A DNA stretch of 64,000 nt from Hyphomicrobiales bacterium. GTDB lineage: Bacteria > Pseudomonadota > Alphaproteobacteria > Rhizobiales > Rhizobiaceae. Where the stretch lies: positions 1-64,000 of the forward strand of contig UBTY01000061.1 in NCBI GenBank assembly GCA_900468535.1. Reading direction: 5' to 3'. The notes beneath the pieces are model-generated. The model made no database searches and was not told the DNA's origin. It saw only the letters and a list, made by a program, of their open reading frames with translations. Shown here one piece after another: positions 7,991 to 16,606 of the stretch. Numbering within the stretch: position 1 is the stretch's first letter; each line of letters opens with the position of its first letter. The translations under genes and the position numbers were made by a program.

Positions 7991-8026
7991 TAAAAAGACC
8001 CGCCGTCCCGGAATGGAACAGCGGGC
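7991..8026 (-). terminator. Probable terminator of the HPt gene
   Basis: On the minus strand GGCCCGCTGTTCC folds back on GGGACGGCGGGTC and is followed by CTTTTTAT. It lies 23 bases after the HPt stop codon at 8049. Confidence 0.65.
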
Positions 8027-8048
8027 CACGTCGTTTGCCTCCCAGCAC

Positions 8049-8417
8049 TCAGCGGCTGAGTTTCAAAATGAAATTTTCTGCCTCGATCACGGCCACCTCA
8101 ACGGCTGCCATGCTTGCCGCGTCGCCGCAATTGCCCTCGAGCAACTCGGCGGCCTGCTGGACGCGAAACGCGCCGACGGCACCGGCAGCACCCTTTAGCC
8201 GATGCGCGGCGCTGACGACCGCATTGGCGTCGCCGCTCGACATCTCATGCAGGCAGGCCCGCGCCTGTCGCGCGAACAGCTGCAGCACTTCCAGTTCAAG
8301 CGACTTGTCGCCCATCGTCTGGTTGGCCAGATGAACGAGATCCACCGGCCGCTGCTGCGAGGGCGCCGGCCCCTTGCAATTGTCGGGCGCCGCAAATGCA
8401 ATTCCAACTGCTGCCAT
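8049..8417 (-). CDS. Stand-alone HPt (histidine phosphotransfer) domain protein
   Basis: A 122-residue protein containing one HPt four-helix bundle; the phospho-acceptor histidine is H72 in SAAHRLKGAAGAVGA. HPt proteins shuttle phosphate between receiver domains of hybrid kinases and response regulators. No kinase or regulator gene is adjacent, so it is an orphan relay protein. The first 25 residues are a variable leader. It faces away from the growth pole ring gene and shares with it an upstream region containing a CtrA-type box at 8589. Confidence 0.82.
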   Translation of the reverse strand: MAAVGIAFAAPDNCKGPAPSQQRPVDLVHLANQTMGDKSLELEVLQLFARQARACLHEMSSGDANAVVSAAHRLKGAAGAVGAFRVQQAAELLEGNCGDAASMAAVEVAVIEAENFILKLSR

Positions 8418-8879
8418 GTGCCGATATCTCCGTGGTCGTCCCGGGCTCTGACGTGGATTATTGTCGGTGGAGGCTGGCGATCACGTTAAAAGCGGCAGCT
8501 TCTGGCGCCGATTTCTCTTGTTATGGTTAACGCACGTTAAACATTCCCAAAGGCTTGGTTTTTGGCGCTTGGATGGCCGAGTTCATCCTTAATGAACACT
8601 TAATATCGAGGGATTCAACCGGATGCGTTAATTGTCTACGGGCAACGGATGTGTCACTACGGTACGGCTGGGCGAGCTCCGTGGTGCATACCTTTGCTCG
8701 CCAAGTGGATAATGGTAATGTTTTGATACCGTCTGTTTGGAAAAGCAGCTATCCACTCTGAAATGATATGCTTATCCGCCCTTTCGGGGGCGGCCGAGCT
8801 CAGAGGCGAAGGTTTGGCTCGGGGTGGCGGAAACCCGGGTGCGTTATAAACCGGCTGAGATGTAACGAGGCGTAACGGA
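8418..8879. other. 462-bp divergent control region between hpt and the growth pole ring gene
   Basis: No credible gene is present. The stretch contains TTAA-rich elements (8527-8540 and 8589-8603, the latter matching a CtrA box), and a GC-rich potentially structured leader (about 8780-8850) just before the GPR start. Promoters for both divergent genes must lie here, but I cannot fix them by eye. Confidence 0.6.
8589..8603. promoter_or_regulatory. Candidate CtrA-binding site
   Basis: TTAA-TGAACAC-TTAA matches the CtrA consensus TTAA-N7-TTAA exactly. A related element with a 6-base spacer, TTAA-CGCACG-TTAA, lies at 8527-8540. They are 277 bp upstream of the GPR start and 172 bp upstream of the HPt start. 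CtrA control of polar-growth or phosphorelay genes would be biologically sensible, but binding is inferred from sequence only. Confidence 0.5.
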
Positions 8880-11800
8880 ATGGCGAATAACAAGTACAAC
8901 GAATCGATCGAGGACAAGGCGTTCAAGGCTTTGGACGAAGCTCTCCAGATCGACTTCGAAGAAGACAATACGCCGTCTCTTAGAAACAAAAAGCCCGACG
9001 CCCCGGAGGCAAACGTGTCTGAGAAGTCCAGCCCTCGTAGTTCGCAGAGCAAGGAAGAGCCGAAACGCCAGCGCAGCGCTGCAGCATCCGCCGCACGTGC
9101 CACCGAACAGGGATCACGCGCCCCGTCCTTCGCGGCCAATGACGGCAATCGCGCCAGCCCTGCCTCGCTGCTGAAGTCTCTCGACAACGGTTCCACGCGC
9201 CCTGCCCTTCGCAACGCCACGATCGTCTCGCTCTTGTGGGTGGTTGCCGGCCTCGGGCTGATGGCACTGCTCTATTCGCCGCAGATCTGGCAGATTCGAT
9301 CGCTTGCCGATCTTCTCGCTCTTCCGGGCGTCATTGCCGGCATGATCGGCATCATCGTTCCCGTCCTGCTGTTCTACGCCTTCGCGATCATGATGTCCCG
9401 CGCGCAGGACATGCGAAATGCGGCCCGATCCATGGCGGAAGTTGCCCTGCGCCTCTCCGAACCGGAAACGATCGCCTCCGAGCGCATCATGACCGTCGGC
9501 CAAGCCGTCCGCCGCGAAGTCTCGGCAATGAACGAAGGTATCGAGCGCACCATCGCGCGCGCTTCGGAGCTGGAAACGCTGGTCCATTCCGAAGTCAACG
9601 CGCTGGAACGCAGCTACGCCGACAACGAGCTGCGTGTGCGCGGCCTGGTTCATGAGCTTGGTTCCGAGCGCGAGGCGATCGTCAACCACGCCGAGCGCAT
9701 CCGCACCTCGATCGTCGGCGTCCACGACCAGCTGCGCGAAGACCTCTCGCTTGCAACCGAAGAAATTGCCGTCCGCCTTTCAACCTCCGGTGAAGCCTTC
9801 GCGTCGATGATCGACACGCGCGCTGCCGCGATTACCGAGAAGTCGGAGGCTGCGATCCAGTCGCTCGGCACGCTGCTTGCCGCCAAGACCGACTCGCTGC
9901 TGCAGACCCTGACATCCTCGGGCTTTGCGCTCGCCAACGAATTCGACACACGCCTGGAATCGCTGACATCGAGCCTCAGCGACCGCGGCGACCAGATCCT
10001 CAGCCAGTTCGAAACGCGTGCGTCCACCATGGACAACAACGCCGAGAAGCTCAACGCGGCCCTCAACGACCGTGCGCGCCAGCTGAACGAGATCCTGATT
10101 GCCCGGACCCGCGAAATCAACGACAGCCTGACGGGCGGCGAGCGGACGATTACCAGCTCGCTCGACGACGTTCTCGCCAAGCTGAACAACGCACTCGACG
10201 AACGCGGCACGACATTCCGCCAGAGCCTCCAGTCTAGCGTCGATGATACGATCATGGACCTCGACCTGCGCTCGGGCTTCTTCGACGAGCGTCTTCAGGC
10301 GACCGTGGCACAGCTGTCGACATCGTTCGACGAGCGCGTCGCCGAGTTCGCGAACGCCTTCGACAAGCGCGCCGGAACGCTCGACACCAAGCTCATGGAA
10401 AGCCTGAACCGCATCAACGATACGCTGAGCGGCAATTCGGACTCGCTGAACGACATCCTGAGCTCCAGCATCGAGAAAATCAGCGCCTCGCTGACCGATC
10501 AGTCCTTCGCGCTGACGACGGCGCTGGCAACCGGCCAGGAAGTTCTCGAAAGCTCGCTCTCCGGCAAGGTCGATGAAGTCGCGACCGCGATCGGCACGCG
10601 CACCGCGGAGATGACCTCGGCCCTCTCCCACGCCTCGTCCGAAATCTCGCTGGCGCTGGCATCTGGCACGTCCGAGTTGCACAACAACCTTGCGGCCCGC
10701 GCCTCCGAATTCCGCGATACCCTGCTGTCGACGACATCGGACCTCAGCTCGGCTGTTTCCGCCGGCACGGAGCAGATCACCTCTGCCTTCGGTCGCGCCG
10801 ACGAACTGAACACCATGATTTCGAAGCGTGCCGGCGACATCACCCATGCGCTGGACTCCGCGCATGAGCGCATCGATGGCGTGATGTCCACGCGCGGTGA
10901 CGCCCTCGTCGGCGCACTCGCGGACAACCACGAGCGCTTCGAAAGCACACTGGCGCAACGCTCGGAAGCCCTCATCAATGCGGTCACTGGCACGCATGAT
11001 CGTCTTGCGGATACGCTTGACGACAAGGCAATGGCGCTTGCCATTTCCTTGAACGAGACCCAGAGCCGCCTCGAGGAAACGCTCGGCTCGCGCGCCGACG
11101 CAATCGCGAACTCGATCTCTGCTGGCCATGACCGCCTCGCCGAAACCCTGGATGACAGGGCCATGGCATTCGCCATCTCGCTCGACGAAAGCCAGAATCG
11201 CTTCGAGGAAACGCTTGGTTCGCGCGCCGACGCGATCGCCAACTCGATTGCGACTGGTCACGACCGCCTCGCCGAGACCCTGGACGACAAGGCAATGGCC
11301 TTTGCCGTCTCCCTCAACGAGAGCCAGAACCGCTTCGAAGACACCTTCGGTTCTCGCGCCGACGCGATCACCAATGCGATCGCCGGCAGCCACGAACGCC
11401 TCGCCGAGACGATGGACGACAAGGCGATGGCGCTTGCCATCTCGCTCAACGAAAGCCAGAGCCGTTTCGAGCAGACCATAGGCTCGCGCGCCGATGCAAT
11501 TGCCAACAGCATCGACAAGAGCCACGCCCGCCTCACGGAAAATCTGGACGAGAAGACCGCGGCCTTCGCAAGCTCGCTCCGCGACAGCCGGGGCCAGATC
11601 GACGAGACGCTCTCCACGCATACGCAGGCGATTGCCCGGTCCCTGGCTGCCGGTCAGGAAAAGCTGAACGACACGCTCGACGACAAGACGATGGCGCTGG
11701 CGATCTCTCTGAATGAGGGCCACAGCCGTCTCGAAGAAACCCTGGCGCATCAGGCAGACAGCATCTCCGGATCGCTGGCAGCCGGCCAAAGCAAGCTCGC

Positions 11801-14800
11801 AGATGCGCTCGACGAGCGGGCGATGGCTCTCGCCATCTCCCTCAACGAGAGCCAGACACGCGTCGAAGAAACGCTCGGCCATCACGCCGACAGCATCGCA
11901 AGCTCGCTCTCCAGCGGCCACGACCGCATCGAGCGGACGCTCGGCGACCGCGCTGCGGCACTTGCTGCATCGCTGGGCGAGAGCCACGACCGGATCGAGG
12001 AAACGCTGGTTCAACGCGGCGGATCGATCAGCAACGCGATCGCCGATGTGCATGACAAGCTGGCGGATACGCTCGCTGAAAAGGCGATGTCGATCGCGAT
12101 CTCCTTCGAGGACAGCCAGAGCCGCTTCGATGAGGCGCTGGAAACCCGCACCAATGCGCTGCTTGGCTCCGTTGCTGGTGCCGAATCGCGCGTCGCAGGC
12201 GCCTTTGCGGACAAGGTCGATGAAATCCGCAGCGCTTACGTCGAAAACCAGGAGCGTCTCGAGCGTTCGCTGGCTGACCACGCGTCGCACCTCACCGGCA
12301 CGCTCTCGAGCAACACCAACCGCCTCGAAGGCGGCCTCGCCTCGGCTGTCGATCGCTTCGAAGCCTTGACCGGCAACGCAACGACCCGCATCGAAGAGGG
12401 GCTGCATTCCGCTCACGATCGCATCCGCGCCACGCTCGACGACCGCACCCAGGCGATCAACGTCACGCTGAACGAGGCACAGGCACAGCTCAACGACACG
12501 CTGAGCGACCAGGCGACGACGATCGGCGCATCCATCGCCACCAGCGTCAGCATGCTCGAAATGTCTCTCGAAGACCGAGAGGCATCGCTTCGCCAGACGA
12601 TCGATACCAGTGCACAGTCACTGGAGGCACGCCTGCGGGATAGCAGCGGCGAACTGGCCGGCCGCTTCCAGGACGCAGCTGGGGCAATCTCGCGCTCCAC
12701 CCAGGATTTCGCAGCCGATCTCGATCGCTCGATCGGCGGGATGACCGACCGCTTTGCGGAAACCGGCTCGCGCGTCGAAACAAGCCTCAACTCGCTCGAA
12801 AACCGCATTCGCGACGGCGTTGGCGGCATCACGCTGCAGGTCGACGCAGCCGGAGAGAAGCTCTCCGAGACGCTGTCCGACGGCATTTCGCGCCTCGGTA
12901 CGCTCGGCGACGACGCCAACCACCGCATCGCCGCGACCTTGGACAACAGCGTTTCCAGGCTGACCAGCGCCGTCGACGGTCGCACGGCAAACCTGGCGAC
13001 AGAGATCGACAACCGCACGGCAAACCTGGTCGCCGGCATCGACACCCGTACAGCGACGATCGGCGAGGCTATGGAGCGTGGCAGCGCCCATATCGAAGAA
13101 CGCCTCTCCACCATGGACCGGGCGCTCACGATCGGCCTCGATGCCGTCAACAAGACGATCGAGGGCAAGGCTGCCGGGCTTGCATCGTCCCTGCGCAGCG
13201 CCGTTGCCGACGCAACGCTCGGCATGAACGAAGAAGCGACCCGCTCCGCCTCGGCTCTCAGCCAGACCGGCCAGGAATTTGCCGATGGCCTCGCCGCCAA
13301 GAGCAACGAATTCGCCCATGCGATGGACGCGCGCTCCGAGCAGATCGTTCATCGTGTATCCGAGGCACAGAACCGCCTGGCGGGTCAGGCCGCGGCAGTC
13401 GCGCAGACCTTCTCCGAGGCCGGCAACGCGATCATCAACAAGGTGGCTGAAGCCGAAACGCTGGTCAGCGGCCAGGTCGGCGCCATCTCGCGCGCACTCA
13501 GCGACGCCCAGTCGACCTTCGAGAGCCATGGCAGCGATATCCGCTCGACCATCTCCACAGCCAGCAACGAAATCGCCACGACCATGGCGGATGTCGACCG
13601 CGCGCTCGAGGCACGCGGCGAAGCAATCCGCAGCGCCATGGAAGAGCGCAGCCGTGAAATCAGCACAACGCTTGCCGATGTCGACAAGGCGTTGGAAGCA
13701 CGCGGCACCTCCATCCGCTCTGCGCTCGACGAACGGACCAGAGAGCTCAACTCGATGCTCGCCGGCCGCTCCACCGAGCTTTCCCGCATCATCGAAGAGA
13801 CGGCACGTCCGCTGATCGACCGCTACGCCGATACCGGCAGGGAAGCCGCCGCTCAGATCACATCTGCCGCGCAGCAGAGCACGGATCGCCTCCGCGCCGA
13901 AAACACAGCATTGATGGATGCGCTGACGGCGCGCACCGAACGCGCGGCATCCGCCGTGGACGCGGTCGAAAACAGCCTGCTCAGCAACGTCAACCGCCTG
14001 ATCGAGCGCCTGAGCGACAACAGCGCCGCCATGGGCCAAATGATGAGCCGCGCCGCCGAAGATCTGACGGCTGTCGACACGCGCCTCGGCGATACGACAT
14101 CCCGCTTCACGGACTCCGCGTCCAGAGCGGCCGAAATGGTCGCCGCCTCCACGCGCCTTCTCGAAGGCAAGGTTGACCGCCTTTCCGACATTTCGGGTCA
14201 GACGCTGTCGCAGGTCGGAAGCATCATCGGCCGCTTCGACGAACATTCGAAGGTTCTCACGCAGGCTTCCGGCCTGCTCGCCGCAGCACAATCGAACCTG
14301 GTTTCGACGCTCGAGGATCGCGAGTCTGCCCTGCAGAACCTCTCGGTCGGCCTCGTCCAGCGTTCGGAAGACATCGAGAAGACGATGCGCGCCCTCGGCA
14401 GCATGGTCGAATCGGCATTCGAGCGTGCCGAACAGCGTTCGGGTCAGCTGAGCGGCAACCTCCGCCAGAGCGTGCAGTCTTCCTTCGCCGATATCGGCGC
14501 AGTGCTCAGCGATGCCGAAAAGCGCGCTGCGGAAGCAGCCGAAACGATGCGCAGCGCCGTCACCCAGGCCAGCGAAGATGCCAACAGCACGATCGACAGC
14601 GCCTTCGGCAATGCCGAACGTCGCTCCGGCGAGCTTGCCAGCCGTCTGCGCGGCGGCCTGACAGCCTCCCTGTCTGAAGTCGAGCGCATGTTCGGCGAAG
14701 CAGGCCGCACATCCGACAATGCCGCCCAGCATCTCCGCGAATCGCTGCGTGAAGCCGTCGACGAAGCCGTCTCGCGCTTTGCCGGTGCGACCGAGGAAAT

Positions 14801-15761
14801 TCGCCGCTCTGCCGGCGATATCCGCAAGGAACTCGATATGACGCGCGGCGAACTGAAGCGCGGCGCCTTCGATCTTCCCGAGGAAGCCAAGGAAAGCGCG
14901 GCCGCCATGCGTCGCGCCGTCGCCGAGCAGATCAAGGCACTGCAGGACATCTCGCACATTGTCGGCCGCTCCACGCAGCAGCTGGAAATCTCGGAACCTG
15001 CACCGCGCGTCACAGCACCGGCCCCTGCTCCGGCGCCCCAGGCGGCAGCACCGCGTCCGACGCAACCGGCCATCAGCCAGCAGGCGCCTCTGCAGCAACC
15101 ACAGCCGCAGCCGCAGCTGCAACAGGCAGCACCAGTTGCTCCGGCCCCGGCTCCCGTTGCCCCCAGCGCCATCGAAAGCTTCGGCCTTCGCGGCACGCTG
15201 ACGCCGACCACCTCGGCGCCGGTACCGGCACAGCAGGCACCTCGCCCGCCGGTCTCCGCACCACCCGCTTCCGGCGGCTGGATCAGCGATCTGCTGCGCG
15301 GCGCCTCGCGTGAGGATGCAGCGGAAGACACCGCAGCGCGTCAGCCGGCAGCACCGAAGCCGGAAGCACCGGCTGCTGCAGCAGCACCGCGCACCGCCGA
15401 CAGCCGCAATCCCCGCCACGTCGTCGAATCGCTGAACTCGCTTTCGGTGGATATCGCCCGGGCAATCGACCATGAGGCGTCCGTCGATCTGTGGCGGCGC
15501 TACCAGCGCGGCGAGCGCGACGTCTTCACCCGTCGGCTCTATACGCTGAAGGGCCAGCAGACCTTCGACGAGATCAAGCACAAGTACGACCGCGAGCCGG
15601 AATTCCGCACGGCCGTAAACCGCTACATCGCCGATTTCGAAAAGCTGCTCGCCGACGTCGCGCGCACCGACCGCGACAAGACCATCACCCAGTCCTACCT
15701 CACGTCGGACACCGGCAAGGTCTACACGATGCTCGCCCACGCGGCGGGTCGCCTGAGCTGA
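8880..15761 (+). CDS. gpr: Growth pole ring protein (GPR/RgsE), giant apolipoprotein-like membrane protein
   Basis: A 2293-residue protein. Order of parts: polar N-terminus (1-110), two membrane helices (about 113-132 and 148-172), a huge alpha-helical region built of 11/22-residue apolipoprotein-like heptad-rich repeats (about 180-2030), a Pro/Ala/Gln-rich linker (about 2037-2170), and a conserved C-terminal domain (about 2174-2293, containing LWRRYQRGERDVF). Size, topology and the apolipoprotein-like repeats match the growth pole ring protein of Agrobacterium tumefaciens and RgsE of Sinorhizobium meliloti, which form a ring at the growing pole and are needed for unipolar growth. Ten 44-residue repeats lie at about residues 662-1101. 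The start ATG 8880 has GAGG about a dozen bases upstream. A terminator follows the stop. Confidence 0.82.
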   Translation: MANNKYNESIEDKAFKALDEALQIDFEEDNTPSLRNKKPDAPEANVSEKSSPRSSQSKEEPKRQRSAAASAARATEQGSRAPSFAANDGNRASPASLLKSLDNGSTRPALRNATIVSLLWVVAGLGLMALLYSPQIWQIRSLADLLALPGVIAGMIGIIVPVLLFYAFAIMMSRAQDMRNAARSMAEVALRLSEPETIASERIMTVGQAVRREVSAMNEGIERTIARASELETLVHSEVNALERSYADNELRVRGLVHELGSEREAIVNHAERIRTSIVGVHDQLREDLSLATEEIAVRLSTSGEAFASMIDTRAAAITEKSEAAIQSLGTLLAAKTDSLLQTLTSSGFALANEFDTRLESLTSSLSDRGDQILSQFETRASTMDNNAEKLNAALNDRARQLNEILIARTREINDSLTGGERTITSSLDDVLAKLNNALDERGTTFRQSLQSSVDDTIMDLDLRSGFFDERLQATVAQLSTSFDERVAEFANAFDKRAGTLDTKLMESLNRINDTLSGNSDSLNDILSSSIEKISASLTDQSFALTTALATGQEVLESSLSGKVDEVATAIGTRTAEMTSALSHASSEISLALASGTSELHNNLAARASEFRDTLLSTTSDLSSAVSAGTEQITSAFGRADELNTMISKRAGDITHALDSAHERIDGVMSTRGDALVGALADNHERFESTLAQRSEALINAVTGTHDRLADTLDDKAMALAISLNETQSRLEETLGSRADAIANSISAGHDRLAETLDDRAMAFAISLDESQNRFEETLGSRADAIANSIATGHDRLAETLDDKAMAFAVSLNESQNRFEDTFGSRADAITNAIAGSHERLAETMDDKAMALAISLNESQSRFEQTIGSRADAIANSIDKSHARLTENLDEKTAAFASSLRDSRGQIDETLSTHTQAIARSLAAGQEKLNDTLDDKTMALAISLNEGHSRLEETLAHQADSISGSLAAGQSKLADALDERAMALAISLNESQTRVEETLGHHADSIASSLSSGHDRIERTLGDRAAALAASLGESHDRIEETLVQRGGSISNAIADVHDKLADTLAEKAMSIAISFEDSQSRFDEALETRTNALLGSVAGAESRVAGAFADKVDEIRSAYVENQERLERSLADHASHLTGTLSSNTNRLEGGLASAVDRFEALTGNATTRIEEGLHSAHDRIRATLDDRTQAINVTLNEAQAQLNDTLSDQATTIGASIATSVSMLEMSLEDREASLRQTIDTSAQSLEARLRDSSGELAGRFQDAAGAISRSTQDFAADLDRSIGGMTDRFAETGSRVETSLNSLENRIRDGVGGITLQVDAAGEKLSETLSDGISRLGTLGDDANHRIAATLDNSVSRLTSAVDGRTANLATEIDNRTANLVAGIDTRTATIGEAMERGSAHIEERLSTMDRALTIGLDAVNKTIEGKAAGLASSLRSAVADATLGMNEEATRSASALSQTGQEFADGLAAKSNEFAHAMDARSEQIVHRVSEAQNRLAGQAAAVAQTFSEAGNAIINKVAEAETLVSGQVGAISRALSDAQSTFESHGSDIRSTISTASNEIATTMADVDRALEARGEAIRSAMEERSREISTTLADVDKALEARGTSIRSALDERTRELNSMLAGRSTELSRIIEETARPLIDRYADTGREAAAQITSAAQQSTDRLRAENTALMDALTARTERAASAVDAVENSLLSNVNRLIERLSDNSAAMGQMMSRAAEDLTAVDTRLGDTTSRFTDSASRAAEMVAASTRLLEGKVDRLSDISGQTLSQVGSIIGRFDEHSKVLTQASGLLAAAQSNLVSTLEDRESALQNLSVGLVQRSEDIEKTMRALGSMVESAFERAEQRSGQLSGNLRQSVQSSFADIGAVLSDAEKRAAEAAETMRSAVTQASEDANSTIDSAFGNAERRSGELASRLRGGLTASLSEVERMFGEAGRTSDNAAQHLRESLREAVDEAVSRFAGATEEIRRSAGDIRKELDMTRGELKRGAFDLPEEAKESAAAMRRAVAEQIKALQDISHIVGRSTQQLEISEPAPRVTAPAPAPAPQAAAPRPTQPAISQQAPLQQPQPQPQLQQAAPVAPAPAPVAPSAIESFGLRGTLTPTTSAPVPAQQAPRPPVSAPPASGGWISDLLRGASREDAAEDTAARQPAAPKPEAPAAAAAPRTADSRNPRHVVESLNSLSVDIARAIDHEASVDLWRRYQRGERDVFTRRLYTLKGQQTFDEIKHKYDREPEFRTAVNRYIADFEKLLADVARTDRDKTITQSYLTSDTGKVYTMLAHAAGRLS
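10863..12182 (+). repeat. Ten tandem 132-bp (44-residue) repeats inside the growth pole ring gene
   Basis: Units begin at 10863, 10995, 11127, 11259, 11391, 11523, 11655, 11787, 11919 and 12051 with no insertion or deletion between them. Each encodes two 22-residue halves, the first typically starting HDRLAETLDD and the second QSRLEETLGS. Units at 11127-11522 are the most alike at DNA level. Confidence 0.85.
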
Positions 15762-15789
15762 TCGGGACATCGAACGTCCGAAACCTCTT

Positions 15790-15818
15790 CAAGGCCGCAT
15801 CTCTGATGCGGCCTTTTT
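15790..15818 (+). terminator. Intrinsic terminator of the growth pole ring gene
   Basis: AAGGCCGCAT-CTCTG-ATGCGGCCTT hairpin followed by T residues, 30 bases after the stop codon. Confidence 0.85.
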
Positions 15819-15937
15819 GATTCCGGACGGTGCCGCCACCAACAGATGGTGCGGACTCCCGGTACCAGGGGCGCACAGCACTTTACAATCGAGCATGATC
15901 GCTTGATGTTCGCCAACATTGGGTAGGAGAACACATC

Positions 15938-16348
15938 ATGGATGAAATACATCCCGGCAGCTGCCTTTGCGGCACCGTTCGGTTTCAGGTCGCGGGAGAG
16001 TTCGCCGCGTTCTTTCTCTGCCACTGTGGACGGTGTCGCAAGGACACCGGCTCGTCTCACGCGGCCAATCTGTTTTCCCCGAACGGTCGGCTGAATTGGA
16101 TATCCGGCAGCGACCGCGTCAGGACTTACCGGCTTCCGGAAACCCGACACGAAAGAAGCTTCTGCACCGAATGTGGTTCAGCTCTGCCGAGCACACAGGC
16201 GGATGGCAGCCTGATCGTCGTGCCAGCAGGGAGCCTGGATGGCCCCGCGCCGGTTCGCCCGACGGCACACATCTGCTTTGCCAGCCGGGCGGATTGGGAT
16301 CCGTTGCTCGAGGACATTCCGAGGCTGGATGGGCTGCCCGGTCAATAG
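15938..16348 (+). CDS. GFA-family (CENP-V/GFA) zinc-binding protein
   Basis: A 136-residue protein of the glutathione-dependent formaldehyde-activating enzyme fold. Zinc ligands are visible as C-L-C near the N-terminus (SCLCGTV), CHCGRC after the second strand and CxxC in FCTECGS. Members bind zinc and sometimes activate formaldehyde as S-hydroxymethylglutathione, but most remain uncharacterised and no formaldehyde-oxidation gene is near. A GGAG sits eight bases before the ATG. It lies alone between the GPR terminator and the convergent gyrA gene. Confidence 0.85.
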   Translation: MDEIHPGSCLCGTVRFQVAGEFAAFFLCHCGRCRKDTGSSHAANLFSPNGRLNWISGSDRVRTYRLPETRHERSFCTECGSALPSTQADGSLIVVPAGSLDGPAPVRPTAHICFASRADWDPLLEDIPRLDGLPGQ

Positions 16349-16537
16349 AGGCCAGCAAGTTCTGGCTCCATGGACCGAGGACAGAAGCAAACTGACACAG
16401 TATCGGCCCGGAATCGGAATTGGCTTTCGGAAGGTCTTATGTCGAGATTCAACAGGATAAAGCGGTCTTTATGCGTTTGAGGACGCACGGGCGCTCCAAT
16501 GCGCCTAACGAAAGATCATCCCACATCGCCAACGAAA

Positions 16538-16572
16538 GAGGCCCGGAACGACGCTCGCTCCGGGCCTTCATT
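16538..16572 (-). terminator. Probable gyrA terminator
   Basis: GGCCCGGA and TCCGGGCC form an 8-bp stem (16540-16566) 40 bases beyond the gyrA stop; on the minus strand it is followed by a short CTCTTT tract. Confidence 0.6.
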
Positions 16573-16606
16573 TATCGACTGATGACGGCGTTACCGCCCT
16601 GTCAGA

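Noticed and set aside
10863..12182. Regular repeats that could suggest a CRISPR array
   Set aside because: The 132-bp units are contiguous, coding and in frame; there are no short palindromic repeats with unique spacers and no cas genes.
9780..15770. Two very long open frames (878 and 1050 codons) on the strand opposite the growth pole ring gene
   Set aside because: They arise because the GC-rich, repetitive coding strand avoids stop codons on its complement. The predicted proteins are Arg/Gly/Ala/Val-rich repeats without domains or ribosome sites.
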